Source: Candidatus Pseudobacter hemicellulosilyticus (GTDB taxonomy: Bacteria; Bacteroidota; Bacteroidia; Chitinophagales; Chitinophagaceae). From it: a stretch of DNA of 64,000 bases. The notes below the pieces were generated by a model. That model was not told the DNA's origin, did not search any database, and was given only the letters and a program-made list of their open reading frames with translations. A program made the translations under genes and the position numbers. This document shows positions 8,309 to 17,860 of this stretch, in pieces; positions within the stretch are counted from its first letter, which is position 1, and each line of letters opens with the position of its first letter. The stretch lies in assembly GCA_029202545.1 (NCBI GenBank), contig CP119311.1, forward strand, positions 4,526,001 to 4,590,000. Direction: 5' to 3'.

Positions 8309-9661
8309 ATGCAGATCACAAGGCAGGGATTACAACAGGAAGCTTCGGCTACTATCAGACTGGCGGTGCCCATTATTATTGGAGAACTGGCGCAGATGTC
8401 GCTCCATATCATAGATGCGGCCATGGTAGGGGCTTTGGGCTATAAACAGCTGGCCGCAGTGTCACTGGTATTGAACAGTATCAATATCCCCTTCATCTTT
8501 GGTATCGGTCTCACCATTGCGGTTTCCCAGATGGTGAGCATGGCCAATGGCCGGCGGGACGGGCGGCAGGTATCCCATTACCTGTTCAACGGTTTCTGGC
8601 TCTGTACCGCCGTGGCGCTCCTGATCTCCGTTGGCATCCTGGTAGGGATCAATACCCTGTATCACTTGGGGCAGGACCCGGAAGTGGTGGAGCTGGCCAT
8701 TCCTTTCGGCCGCATGATCGCCCTGTCGCTCATTCCCAGTCTGCTCTTCATGACCCTGAAACAGTTTGCCGACGGACTGGAACATACTGCCATTGCCATG
8801 GTGCTGTCCCTGGTCTGCGTGCCTGTTAATATATTACTCAACTGGCTGCTGATCTATGGGCACTGGGGCTTTCCGCGACTGGAACTGATCGGCGCGGGCT
8901 GGGCCACGCTGATCACCCGCACCCTGATCTTTTTTATGCTGTTGTTTGTAGTGCTGTACCACCACAAATTCCGCCGCTATATGATGGTGCGGAGAAGCCA
9001 GTGGAAACTGTCCTGGAAAACACAGCGCGAATTATTGCATATCGGTGTGGCCAGCAGCCTGCAGATGGGACTGGAAGCCGGCGCCTTTGCCGTGTCCGGT
9101 ATCATCATTGGCACCATGGGCGCTATTCCGCAGGCCGCACACCAGATAGCCCTCAGTATGGCCTCCCTCACTTTCATGGTGTCCATCGGCCTGGCCCAGG
9201 CAGGATCTATCCGTGTGAGCAATGCTTATGGGCGGGGCGACTGGCACCATATCAACCGTATCGGTCGCAGTACCCTGTTCACCGCATTGGTCTATGGCGG
9301 TATTTGCGTGATCGGCATTACGGCCTTCCGCTTCCATCTGCCTTATTTATTTAATGACAATGACCAGGTGGTGCAAATGGCCGCGTTGTTATTGTTGTTT
9401 GCCGCTATCTTCCAGATATCCGACAGCACCCAGGCCGTAGGAGCGGGGCTGAACCGTGGTATCAAAGACGTGAAGGTTCCAACCTTGCTGGTGGCCATCG
9501 CTTACTGGGTCATCGGCATCCCTGTGGGCTACCTGCTGGCCTTCCATTGGGGTATGGGCGCTACCGGTATATGGTTAGGCTTTATTGTCGGCCTGAGTTT
9601 TGCTTCCATTTTCATGTTTACCCGATTCCTCCGTTCCGTAAAGAAAAAAATCAGCCATTAA
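8309..9661 (+). CDS. MATE family efflux transporter (NorM type)
   Basis: 450-residue inner-membrane multidrug/toxin exporter with about 12 hydrophobic helices and the two pseudo-symmetrical MatE halves. Typical stretches are LAVPIIIGELAQMSLHIIDA, the DGLEHTAIAM loop, the second half starting LHIGVASSLQMGLEAGAFAV, and QAAHQIALSMASLTFMVSIG. The frame is open from 8093, but the ATG at 8309 starts a sensible N-terminus (MQITRQGLQQEASATIRLAV), and the upstream part overlaps tetR. Divergent from tetR and close to its operator, so co-regulation with the RND pump is plausible. Substrate not predictable. Confidence 0.94.
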   Translation: MQITRQGLQQEASATIRLAVPIIIGELAQMSLHIIDAAMVGALGYKQLAAVSLVLNSINIPFIFGIGLTIAVSQMVSMANGRRDGRQVSHYLFNGFWLCTAVALLISVGILVGINTLYHLGQDPEVVELAIPFGRMIALSLIPSLLFMTLKQFADGLEHTAIAMVLSLVCVPVNILLNWLLIYGHWGFPRLELIGAGWATLITRTLIFFMLLFVVLYHHKFRRYMMVRRSQWKLSWKTQRELLHIGVASSLQMGLEAGAFAVSGIIIGTMGAIPQAAHQIALSMASLTFMVSIGLAQAGSIRVSNAYGRGDWHHINRIGRSTLFTALVYGGICVIGITAFRFHLPYLFNDNDQVVQMAALLLLFAAIFQISDSTQAVGAGLNRGIKDVKVPTLLVAIAYWVIGIPVGYLLAFHWGMGATGIWLGFIVGLSFASIFMFTRFLRSVKKKISH

Positions 9662-9689
9662 TCTCGATGTTCAAACAACAAAATACCTG

Positions 9690-9697
9690 TATGTTTG
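9690..9697 (+). promoter_or_regulatory. Candidate -7 box (TATGTTTG) for the YceI gene
   Basis: TATGTTTG matches TAnnTTTG, 92 bases before the YceI ATG; no clear -33 TTG is seen. Confidence 0.38.
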
Positions 9698-9788
9698 TAC
9701 TATATTCCGGTAATGCCAGCCGGGTTGATGGTTTGATCACCAACGGTATGGAGCATTGCTATTAACAAATTAAACAAAATCAACAAGC

Positions 9789-10412
9789 ATGAAAAAACTT
9801 CTCTTTGTTCTGTTAGGCAGCACCCTCTTGTATAGCTGTGTAGACAACCCGGAAGGAGCAAAAGCGGACACAAAAGATTCTGTAAGCGCCAACGGTTCTG
9901 CCGCCGGTACTGAACTGAAAGTAGATCCCTCCGCCAGCAGCATTGCCTGGCTGGGTAACAAGATCTCTGGTAGCCACAATGGTACCGTGAACATCACTGG
10001 TGGCAGCCTGTTTGTACAGGACAGCAAACTCACCGGTGGTAATTTCACTATTGACATGACCTCCATCAAAGACCTGGACATCACTGATACTACTTACAAA
10101 GCAAAGCTGGAAGGACATCTGAAAGCCGCTGATTTCTTTGATGTGGCCAACCATCCCACCGCTACTTTCGAGATCACTTCTGTAAGTGATTCTGCTTCTA
10201 CCCTGAAAATATCCGGTAACCTGACCCTGCGCGGCACCAGCAAGAACATCACTTTCAACGCCAACGTAACAGAGAACACCGGCACAAGCTTAAAAGCGAA
10301 AGCCGATTTCAATATCAATCGTCACGACTGGGGTATCACTTATCCCGGCCAGAAAGATGATGCTATCAGCCAGGAGATCAACCTGAAAGTTGACCTGTCT
10401 GCAAAGCAATAA
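9789..10412 (+). CDS. YceI-family lipoprotein
   Basis: 207 residues with a lipoprotein leader (MKKLLFVLLGSTLLYSC, Cys17). The rest is a YceI-type lipocalin-like barrel: ASSIAWLGNKISGSHNGTVN at the start, LTGGNFTIDMTSIKDLDITD in the middle, FFDVANHPTATFEITSVS, the GNLTLRGTSKNITF hairpin, and DFNINRHDWGITYPG near the end. Family members bind polyprenoid or other lipophilic ligands in the periplasm. Here the Cys implies membrane anchoring. Monocistronic: its own candidate promoter and a terminator at 10447-10476. Confidence 0.93.
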   Translation: MKKLLFVLLGSTLLYSCVDNPEGAKADTKDSVSANGSAAGTELKVDPSASSIAWLGNKISGSHNGTVNITGGSLFVQDSKLTGGNFTIDMTSIKDLDITDTTYKAKLEGHLKAADFFDVANHPTATFEITSVSDSASTLKISGNLTLRGTSKNITFNANVTENTGTSLKAKADFNINRHDWGITYPGQKDDAISQEINLKVDLSAKQ

Positions 10413-10446
10413 TCAGTACGCGCTAAAAACGCCTGAATATATTAAG

Positions 10447-10476
10447 GCGGTGGCTGTTGAGGCCGCCGCTTTTTTT
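10447..10476 (+). terminator. Intrinsic terminator after YceI
   Basis: GCGGTGGC / GCCGCCGC stem (one G:U) with a 7-base loop, then a T7 tract. Confidence 0.85.
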
Positions 10477-10480
10477 ATTG

Positions 10481-10520
10481 GGGACGAACCAATATACTCC
10501 CGGTTCCTTTGGTTCGTCCC
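10481..10520. repeat. Inverted pair of the GGTTCGTCC motif
   Basis: GGGACGAACCAA (10481-10492) and its exact complement TTGGTTCGTCCC (10509-10520) are separated by 16 bases, just upstream of the gntR promoter. The same motif appears at 603, 1306, 22042 and throughout the tandem repeat at 26539-27447. Confidence 0.6.
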
Positions 10521-10530
10521 AAAATATTTT

Positions 10531-10573
10531 TTGCCCGTTTCCCAAATCTTCCTACTTTAGTATGTACATACAT
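10531..10573 (+). promoter_or_regulatory. gntR promoter and overlapping GntR operator
   Basis: TTG (10531-10533), 19 bases, then TACTTTAG (10553-10560), one mismatch from TAnnTTTG. It is overlapped by the perfect 12-bp palindrome GTATGTACATAC (10560-10571). A related site, TATGTACGAACAT, lies at 11391-11403 before susC, suggesting autoregulation plus control of the locus. Confidence 0.68.
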
Positions 10574-10587
10574 ACAAACAAATAAGC

Positions 10588-11322
10588 ATGGACATATTGG
10601 AGATCGATCATCAGAGTGCAATGCCGTTACATGCCCAGGTAGAAGAGCTGCTCCGGAAAATTATCGGGATGCCTGAGTACCAGAACGGCAAGCTGCTGCC
10701 CAATGAGATCGATATTGCCAAACAGCTCGGTGTGTCCAGGAGTACGGTCAGGCAGGCTACCAATAAGCTGGTGTATGAGCAGCTGCTGGTGCGTAAGAAA
10801 GGAGTGGGCACTACCGTTGCCCGCAACAATATCACCACCAAGCTGGACAAATGGGATTCCTTCACCCATGAGATGGACGAGAAGGGCATGCCTTTCCGCA
10901 ATTACAGCGTCAAGGTCTCTATGGTAGAACCTGACAAAGACCTGCAGCAACTGTTCCGTATCGGACCCGAGGCCACTGTCCTGAAAATGGAGCGGGTAAA
11001 GGGTTTGGACGGAGAGCCCATTGTGCATTTCATTTCTTATTTCCATCCGCGCACCGGGCTCAGCATTGATGATGATTTCTCCAGGCCACTCTATGAAATG
11101 CTGGAAAAAGAGCACCATATTGTAGCCACCGTATCCAAAGAAGGGATCAGCGCTATCCTGGCCGACAAGAAGCTGGGTAAACTGCTGGACATAGAAATTG
11201 GAGCGGCCATTCTGTTCCGGAAAAGGGTGGTCTGTGATGCGGGCGACCGTCCCATTGAATTCAACCTCGGCTATTATAGGGCCGACAGGTTCACCTACAG
11301 TATAGATATCGCAAGAAAATAA
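10588..11322 (+). CDS. GntR/HutC-type transcriptional regulator of the mannoside locus
   Basis: 244 residues. The N-terminal winged helix spans about residues 8-78 (LLPNEIDIAKQLGVSRSTVR, then ATNKLVYEQLLVRKKGVGTT). The C-terminal UTRA effector domain spans about 95-240 (FRIGPEATVLKMERVKGLDG, then GAAILFRKRVVCDAGDRPIE, FNLGYYRADRFTYSIDI). UTRA domains bind small effectors, often sugar phosphates. Directly upstream of, and parallel to, the SusC/SusD genes. Palindromic sites overlap its own promoter and lie before susC. A mannose-derived effector is an inference from the neighbours. Confidence 0.92.
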   Translation: MDILEIDHQSAMPLHAQVEELLRKIIGMPEYQNGKLLPNEIDIAKQLGVSRSTVRQATNKLVYEQLLVRKKGVGTTVARNNITTKLDKWDSFTHEMDEKGMPFRNYSVKVSMVEPDKDLQQLFRIGPEATVLKMERVKGLDGEPIVHFISYFHPRTGLSIDDDFSRPLYEMLEKEHHIVATVSKEGISAILADKKLGKLLDIEIGAAILFRKRVVCDAGDRPIEFNLGYYRADRFTYSIDIARK

Positions 11323-11390
11323 TAGTGCAACGCGCCGGTTGTCCCCGGTAAAACGGGACTAACCACCATGTGAAAATTTTTGACCATTAA

Positions 11391-11403
11391 TATGTACGAA
11401 CAT
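11391..11403 (+). promoter_or_regulatory. Second GntR operator, upstream of susC (TATGTACGAACAT)
   Basis: Matches TATGTACATACAT at the gntR promoter (10561-10573) in 11 of 13 positions. It lies 12 bases before the earliest possible susC start (11415). Confidence 0.58.
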
Positions 11404-11441
11404 TCGGACATGTAATGACCACTAACGCTTCAATTTTTAGT

Positions 11442-14400
11442 ATGAAAAAATCTAACGAAACGCTTGCAGCCCTGGCGACGGCCTTACTCTTTCTCCTGCT
11501 GTCTTTCCAGGGCCTTGCCCAGCAGTCGGCCCGCACCATTACGGGCAAAGTGACCAGCCCCGACGGTAAACCGGTAGAAGACGCTACCGTTACTGTGAAA
11601 GGCAGCAGCCAGTCGGTCGTCACCAATGCCACCGGCTCTTTTACCATTTCTTTACCCGCCGGAAAGGATACCCTGACCATCACGCATGTGGGGTACCTGC
11701 TACAGGACATCGCCGTAGGCGCACGCACCCAGCTGAGCATCCAGCTCAGCAGCAACAATGCCGCCCTGGAAGAAGTGGTGGTCATTGCCTATGGCACCGC
11801 CCGCAAAGTGGACCTCACCGGCTCCGTCATCTCCGTTAAATCCGATGAGCTGAAAGCAGTGCCCACGGCGTCCTTCGACCAGGCCCTGCAAGGCCGCGCC
11901 GCTGGCGTTCAGGTGACCCAGAACTCCGGTAAACCTGGCGCTGAGCCCAGTATCCGCATCCGCGGCATCAGCTCCATCACCGCCAATAATGAACCGCTTT
12001 ATGTCATTGACGGGATGCTGGTCAACAGCGATGGCGGCGATTTCTCCGGTGGCGTTACCCGCGGCCCCCGCATCGGTCCGCTGGCATCTATCAGTCCGGG
12101 CGATATTGAATCTATTGAAATACTAAAGGACGCTTCCGCTACCGCCATGTACGGCTCCCGCGGCGCCAACGGGGTAGTGCTGATCACTACCAAACGCGGT
12201 AAATCCGGTAAAGGCAGGGTAGACCTGGAAGCCTACCATGGCTACCAGGAAGTGGCCAATAAGCTCAACCTGCTGGATGCAGAAGGTTTTGCCAACCTGG
12301 TGAATGACGCCAAGCTCAACGCCGGCCAGACGCCCATTTACGTTAATCCCAAGAACCTGGGCAAGGGGACCGACTGGCAGGATGAACTTTTCCGCGTAGC
12401 GCCGCTCTCCAGCTACCAGGCTACCGTATCCGGTGCGGACGATAAGACCAAATACGCACTCTCCGGTTCTTTCTTCACCCAGGACGGTATTATCCTGAAC
12501 TCTGATTTCAAACGCTATTCTTTCCGCGCCAACCTGGACCGCACTATCACCGATAAACTGACCGTAGGGACCAACCTGGCCTATTCCCGGCTCAGCAGCC
12601 AGGGCGTTCTCACCAACGACGGCAATATTGTGCCGGGCGTGGTGTCCAGCGCCATGCTCTTCAATCCCGTACTGCCGGTGAAGGACGCTTCCGTGAAAGG
12701 GGGCTATACGTTTGAGAACGATCGCGGTAAAATACTGGGCAATCCCATTGCTGAAGCAAATGAATATGTTTCCAATACGATCCTCTCCCGGATCCTCGGT
12801 TCTGTCTATGCCCGCTATGCGTTCAGCAAACAGCTGGAGTTCAAAAGCAGCTTCGGTATTGATGCCTTCAATAACCAGGAGAACAGCTTTGGCCCCAATT
12901 TCCTGAAACGTACCCAGGCCAGTAAAGGGGAAGCCTCGCTGGCGGAATCACAGGGGATGACCTGGCTCAACGAGAACACGCTTTCCTATAACAATACCTT
13001 CAACGGCAAACACCGGATCAATGCCGTAGCAGGTTTTACGGTACAGCAGTTCAACAGCGACCGCCTCCTGGTCTATGCCTTTGATTTCCCGGATAACCGG
13101 ACCGGTTACCACAATATTGCTTCAGCGCTCAACCCGCAGAAGCCCGCCAATTCGGAATCCAGCTGGAGCATGCTCTCTTACCTGGGCCGCGTGAATTACA
13201 CGCTGAGCGATAAATACCTGTTCACCCTGACCGGCCGGGTGGATGGTTCCTCTAAATTCGGCGCCAATAACAAATATGCTTTCTTCCCCTCCGCCGCATT
13301 TGCCTGGCGCGTATCACAGGAAGATTTCATGCAGGATATAGAAGCCATCTCCGACCTGAAATTCCGTGCCAGCTATGGCGTGATCGGCAACCAGGCCATC
13401 CTGCCTTACCAGTCGCTGGCCCTGATAGGTCCTTATGGCGAAGGGGTGTTCAACAGCCCTTCAGGCAGCGAAGTATATACCGGGCAGGAGCCGCTGACCT
13501 ATGTCAATTCCGATCTGCGCTGGGAAACCACCCGCCAGCTGGATATCGGGTTCGACCTGGCCCTCTTCAATAACCGGGTCCAGTTCACCGCGGATTATTA
13601 CAACAAGAAAACATTTGATCTGCTGCTGACCACGCCTATCCCGTCCACTTCCGGTTTTGGCACTACCGTACTCAACGTGGGCAATATCCGGAACCATGGT
13701 TTTGATTTTGACCTGCGCACCCAGAACCTGCGTGGTGGCGAGCTGACCTGGAACAGCGCCATCAATTTCAGCATCAACCGCAACGAGATCACCAACCTCA
13801 ATTCGGAAACAGATATCCCGCTTTCCTATGGCATCCTGCTGCGCCGCGGCATTCCCATCTCTTCTTTCTATGGCTATATTTTTGACGGTATCTTCCAGAC
13901 CGATGCAGAAGCAGCTTCCAGTCCTGTCCTGATTGGACAGGAGCCCACGGGCGCCAATCCTGCTTCCCATGCCAAGGCTGGCGACCGCCGCTACCGGGAT
14001 ATCAACAATGATGGCAAGATTGATGCGGACGACCGCGTGATCCTCGGCAACGCCCAGCCCAAATTCACCTGGGGCTTCAACAATGATTTCAGCTATCGCC
14101 AGTTTACCCTCAGCTTTTTCTGGCAGGGTTCGCAGGGCAATAAGATGGCCAATCTCAACAACCTGGACCTCCTGAATTTTACCGGTCAGAATAATGTGCT
14201 GGCTGATGCGGCGCTCAATCGCTGGACGCCCGCCAATCCCGGTAATAAATATCCCCGTGCCCTGGCGGCAGGCGGTCTGGATGCCGGTGTATATTCTTCT
14301 GCCATTGTAGAAGATGCTTCTTACGTTCGGTTGAAAAATGTGACCCTCAGCTATAACCTGCCTGCCAAAGTCCTGAACAGGCTTAAAGCGCGTAACCTGC

Positions 14401-14561
14401 GGATCTATGCCAGCGCTACTAACCTGTTCACCATTACCGATTATTCCGGTTACGATCCGGAAGCCAATACGGCCGGGCAAAGCACTACGCTCAATGGGGT
14501 TGACCTGGGCGGATATCCGCAATCGAAAGTGTATTTACTGGGTGTAAACATTGGTCTCTAA
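11442..14561 (+). CDS. SusC/RagA-type TonB-dependent receptor (mannoside locus)
   Basis: Outer-membrane glycan importer of about 1039 residues. The ATG at 11442 is preferred over 11415 because it starts a clean signal peptide (MKKSNETLAALATALLFLLL, then FQGLAQ). Domain order: carboxypeptidase-regulatory-like domain (TGKVTSPDGKPVEDATVTVK), TonB-box region ALEEVVVIAYGTARKVDLTG, plug (QALQGRAAGVQVTQNSG, IRIRGISSI, DGMLVNS, LKDASATAMYGSRGANGVVL), then the large barrel ending LLGVNIGL. No STN domain, so no FecR signalling is expected. It forms a pair with the SusD gene 19 bases downstream. A GntR operator precedes it. Confidence 0.95.
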   Translation: MKKSNETLAALATALLFLLLSFQGLAQQSARTITGKVTSPDGKPVEDATVTVKGSSQSVVTNATGSFTISLPAGKDTLTITHVGYLLQDIAVGARTQLSIQLSSNNAALEEVVVIAYGTARKVDLTGSVISVKSDELKAVPTASFDQALQGRAAGVQVTQNSGKPGAEPSIRIRGISSITANNEPLYVIDGMLVNSDGGDFSGGVTRGPRIGPLASISPGDIESIEILKDASATAMYGSRGANGVVLITTKRGKSGKGRVDLEAYHGYQEVANKLNLLDAEGFANLVNDAKLNAGQTPIYVNPKNLGKGTDWQDELFRVAPLSSYQATVSGADDKTKYALSGSFFTQDGIILNSDFKRYSFRANLDRTITDKLTVGTNLAYSRLSSQGVLTNDGNIVPGVVSSAMLFNPVLPVKDASVKGGYTFENDRGKILGNPIAEANEYVSNTILSRILGSVYARYAFSKQLEFKSSFGIDAFNNQENSFGPNFLKRTQASKGEASLAESQGMTWLNENTLSYNNTFNGKHRINAVAGFTVQQFNSDRLLVYAFDFPDNRTGYHNIASALNPQKPANSESSWSMLSYLGRVNYTLSDKYLFTLTGRVDGSSKFGANNKYAFFPSAAFAWRVSQEDFMQDIEAISDLKFRASYGVIGNQAILPYQSLALIGPYGEGVFNSPSGSEVYTGQEPLTYVNSDLRWETTRQLDIGFDLALFNNRVQFTADYYNKKTFDLLLTTPIPSTSGFGTTVLNVGNIRNHGFDFDLRTQNLRGGELTWNSAINFSINRNEITNLNSETDIPLSYGILLRRGIPISSFYGYIFDGIFQTDAEAASSPVLIGQEPTGANPASHAKAGDRRYRDINNDGKIDADDRVILGNAQPKFTWGFNNDFSYRQFTLSFFWQGSQGNKMANLNNLDLLNFTGQNNVLADAALNRWTPANPGNKYPRALAAGGLDAGVYSSAIVEDASYVRLKNVTLSYNLPAKVLNRLKARNLRIYASATNLFTITDYSGYDPEANTAGQSTTLNGVDLGGYPQSKVYLLGVNIGL

Positions 14562-14580
14562 TCAACGAAAAGCTGTCAAA

Positions 14581-16059
14581 ATGAAAACAACAAATATCTT
14601 TCTCTCCACCATCACCGCCGGCAGCTTGCTGCTGGGCGCCGGTTGCTCCAAATTCCTGGAAGAAGATCCAAAGCACCTGGTGGCGGTGACCAATTATTAC
14701 CAGACAGAGCAGGACGCCATTTCAGCTGTCAACTCTGTGTATGCTTACCTGAATTCTACCAGCACCGGCTCTACTGCCGGTGTATACCATAGTTCTTTCT
14801 GGGTGGCCATTGGCCTTGCCTCTGATGAGTTGCAGAACCAGCAGCTGGCATCGCCGGCCCTGGACCAGCTGGCTACTTTCACCTACAGCCCGCAAAATAG
14901 CACGCTGCAGGAAGTATGGACCATGCATTATAAGACCATTACCCTGGCCAATATTGCCATTGAGCGCATCCCGCTCATTGATATGACTGCCAGTCTGCGC
15001 AGCCGGCTGATCGGCGAAGCCAGTTTTCTCCGCGGCCTGATGTATTTCAATATGGTGCGGATGTTTGGCAAAGTGCCGCTGGTATTGAAGGAAAAAGAAC
15101 CGCTGACCCCGGAAGTGGCTACGGTGGAAGCTATCTACCAGCAGATCCATGCGGACCTGGCGGTGGCTGAAAATGCGCTGCCCCCTGAATATGCGGCAGG
15201 TAGCGGTCGCGGCAGGGCCACCAGCGGCGCGGCGCTGGCTTTGCAGGCCAAGGTATACCTGACGGAAAAGAATTACCCGATGGCGGCAGAAAAAGCAAAG
15301 GCAGTCATTGACTCACACGAGTACGAACTCTGGCAGGATTTTGCGGATGTGTTCAAGCTGTCCAGTCGCGGTGGAAAAGAAGCTGTCTTCTCTGTTGGCT
15401 TTGGTGATGCCGGCGGCGCCATCATCTTCTGGGAAGTAGGGCAATTCCAGGTTCGTCTCCTGCCCACACTCCTTAGTGAAGAAGGCGTGCAGAACGCCCA
15501 GGGCTGGCAGGTGCCCACGCAGCAGCTCTATAACCAGTATGATGCGGATGACAGGCGGCGGTCCGTGACCTTTATCACCCAGGTGCATAAACAGGATGGC
15601 AGTACCGAGACCATCAGACCCTATATCCAGAAATACTGGGACCGCGTAGCCGAGCCAACAGGCAATGGCAGCGCCAATGATTTTCCCGTGATCCGTTATG
15701 CCGATGTGCTGCTGATGTATGCCGAAGCGGAGAATGAGAACAACCATCCCGATGAAGCGCATACCGCCATTAATGAGGTCCGCAAACGCGCCCGTTACAA
15801 CGGCAGCACTTATGGGAACACCGTACCGGATTATGTGAACCTTAGCAAAGAGTCTTTCCGCACGGCGGTACTGAAAGAACGCCGGCTGGAGCTGGTCTGC
15901 GAAGGCCATCGCTGGTTCGATCTGGTGCGTACCAGTACCCTGGAAACACTGGTGCCCCAGGCAAAGACAGGCGTAACGCCGGCTGCCAGGAACTACCTGT
16001 TCCCTGTACCGCAGTATGAGCGCGACCTCAATCCCAACCTTACACAAAACGATTATTAA
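14581..16059 (+). CDS. SusD/RagB-type glycan-binding lipoprotein (mannoside locus)
   Basis: 492-residue surface lipoprotein that caps the SusC barrel and binds oligosaccharide. ATG 14581 is chosen over 14551 because it opens the leader MKTTNIFLSTITAGSLLLGA with GC as lipobox end. SusD hallmarks are the FLEEDPKHLVAVTNYYQTEQ start, helical TPR-like repeats with EASFLRGLMYFNMVRMFG, and the C-terminal FPVIRYADVLLMYAEAENE, NEVRKRA and LKERRLELVCEGHRWFDLVR signatures. Follows its SusC closely. Confidence 0.95.
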   Translation: MKTTNIFLSTITAGSLLLGAGCSKFLEEDPKHLVAVTNYYQTEQDAISAVNSVYAYLNSTSTGSTAGVYHSSFWVAIGLASDELQNQQLASPALDQLATFTYSPQNSTLQEVWTMHYKTITLANIAIERIPLIDMTASLRSRLIGEASFLRGLMYFNMVRMFGKVPLVLKEKEPLTPEVATVEAIYQQIHADLAVAENALPPEYAAGSGRGRATSGAALALQAKVYLTEKNYPMAAEKAKAVIDSHEYELWQDFADVFKLSSRGGKEAVFSVGFGDAGGAIIFWEVGQFQVRLLPTLLSEEGVQNAQGWQVPTQQLYNQYDADDRRRSVTFITQVHKQDGSTETIRPYIQKYWDRVAEPTGNGSANDFPVIRYADVLLMYAEAENENNHPDEAHTAINEVRKRARYNGSTYGNTVPDYVNLSKESFRTAVLKERRLELVCEGHRWFDLVRTSTLETLVPQAKTGVTPAARNYLFPVPQYERDLNPNLTQNDY

Positions 16060-16079
16060 CGCATAAAACAGACCCTATC

Positions 16080-17855
16080 GTGGCACAATCAAATTTTGAT
16101 AAGTATCCTGCCGTAAAGATCGAAGGCACAGGATGGAATGGATGGAAGGAGATCAGTAATACATTAGCGCAGCGGGTACAAAGTCTGAACAGCAATAAGC
16201 TGGTGCTGGCCCTGGAATGTTACCAGGGCGTAGACCAGCAGGAACTACTGAAAGGGCTGCAGGCGGAGCTGCCGCAGGCGCAGTTCCTGCATGCGGAAAC
16301 AGCATTCCTGCCAGCGGAAAAATTGAATGAGCTGGTCTATCCCTTTGTAACGGATGATCCGGTATTTGGTTATATGAGTCCGCTGAACCTGGAACAGTTC
16401 TTTGATGGTTCCCAATTACCCGCCCTGCAACAGCAGGTAACTGACTCAAAGGCTTCACTGCTGATCGTCTACGGCGTTGGCGCCAGCCTGGTAGCTCCTG
16501 CTGCCGATATCCTGGTCTATGCCGATATGCCGCGCTGGGAGATACAGCTGCGTTTTCGTCGCAAGACAGTAGGCAACCTGGGCGTCAGCAATACCGAAGA
16601 TGCTTTCTCCTATAAATACAAACGCTCCTTCTTCGTGGACTGGCGGGTGCTGGACCGGCAGAAGAATGCGCTGATGGAAAAATGGGATTACGTGCTGGAT
16701 ACTACGGCGCCCGGTCAACCCAACATGATTGAAGGCAGCTTGCTGCTGAGTGCGCTGAAGCAGGTGGTAAAGCAACCTTTCCGTGTAGTGCCTTATTTTG
16801 ATCCGGGTCCCTGGGGCGGTCAATGGCTCAAAGAGACCTTTGAGATGAGGCAGGATGAAAAGAACCTGGCCTGGGGCTTCGATTGTGTCCCGGAGGAGAA
16901 CAGTCTTTTATTACAGTTCGATAATCTCCGTTTTGAAACGCCCAGCATTAATGCGGTCTTCTTCCAGCCGGAACAATTGCTGGGAAAGAAAGTATATGCT
17001 GCTTTCGGTGCGGAGTTTCCTATCCGCTTTGATTTTCTGGATACCATGGATGGCGGCAACCTCAGCCTCCAGGTGCATCCCCTCAAAGCCTATATCCGTG
17101 AGCATTTCGGCATGGCCTATACCCAGGACGAAAGCTATTATTTCCTGGAAGCCCGCGAAGGCGCGTTTGTATACCTGGGATTGAAAGAAAATGTAGTGCC
17201 GGAAAAAATGATGAATGCCTTACAGGATGCACAGGACAAGGGCGGTCATTTTGAAGCGGACAATTTTGTGCAGAAATGGCCTGTCAAAAAACACGATCAT
17301 GTGCTGATCCCTTCGGGCACGGTGCATTGCTCCGGCGCCAACAGCGTAGTGCTGGAGATCAGCGCCACGCCGTATATATTCACTTTCAAACTCTGGGATT
17401 GGGGTCGTATGGGACTGGATGGTAAACCCCGTCCTATTTCCCTGGCGCATGGAAAGAACGTGATCCAGTGGGACCGTACTACAGAATGGACCCGGGAGCA
17501 TATCCTGCAACAGGTAAAACCCATCACTGAAGGACCGGGCTGGCGCGAAGAAAGCACGGGGCTGGAAGATGGCTCGTTCATTGAAACCCGCAGGCATTGG
17601 TTCACCGGTACGGTACAGCACCATACCAACGGGCAGTTCAATGTGCTGAACCTGATAGAGGGCCGGGAAGCCATTGTGGAGAGCCCGGACAACAGCTTTG
17701 CGCCCTTTGTAGTGCATTATGCGGAAACCTTTATTGTCCCTGCTGATGCCGGCGCCTATACCATCCGGCCCTATGGGGAAAGTGAAGGAAAGCAGATGGC
17801 CACTATCAAAGCCTATGTACGGACTGAAAACCTGATTGACTACCGGATAAACTGA
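16080..17855 (+). CDS. manA: Class I mannose-6-phosphate isomerase with N-terminal extension
   Basis: Interconverts mannose 6-phosphate and fructose 6-phosphate in the cytoplasm. 591 residues with a GTG start 21 bases after susD. The C-terminal half is the cupin-type isomerase: metal-site motifs SLQVHP (His about 333) and IPSGTVHCSG (His about 416), and the zinc-site region DESYYFLEAREGAFVYLGLK. The first 230 residues lack cupin motifs and resemble a nucleotide-kinase-like fold (LVLALECYQGVDQQELLKGL, then ADILVYADMPRWEIQLRFRR). Bacteroidota mannose isomerases of this length are known, so the extension is probably a family feature rather than a new fusion. It makes mannose the likely sugar handled by this locus. 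Confidence 0.88.
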   Translation: MAQSNFDKYPAVKIEGTGWNGWKEISNTLAQRVQSLNSNKLVLALECYQGVDQQELLKGLQAELPQAQFLHAETAFLPAEKLNELVYPFVTDDPVFGYMSPLNLEQFFDGSQLPALQQQVTDSKASLLIVYGVGASLVAPAADILVYADMPRWEIQLRFRRKTVGNLGVSNTEDAFSYKYKRSFFVDWRVLDRQKNALMEKWDYVLDTTAPGQPNMIEGSLLLSALKQVVKQPFRVVPYFDPGPWGGQWLKETFEMRQDEKNLAWGFDCVPEENSLLLQFDNLRFETPSINAVFFQPEQLLGKKVYAAFGAEFPIRFDFLDTMDGGNLSLQVHPLKAYIREHFGMAYTQDESYYFLEAREGAFVYLGLKENVVPEKMMNALQDAQDKGGHFEADNFVQKWPVKKHDHVLIPSGTVHCSGANSVVLEISATPYIFTFKLWDWGRMGLDGKPRPISLAHGKNVIQWDRTTEWTREHILQQVKPITEGPGWREESTGLEDGSFIETRRHWFTGTVQHHTNGQFNVLNLIEGREAIVESPDNSFAPFVVHYAETFIVPADAGAYTIRPYGESEGKQMATIKAYVRTENLIDYRIN

Positions 17856-17860
17856 TCATC

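Noticed and set aside
13461..14522. 353-codon minus-strand ORF opposite the mannoside susC
   Set aside because: Antisense to the barrel of a clear SusC gene, no domain seen, start and composition fit chance in GC-richer DNA.
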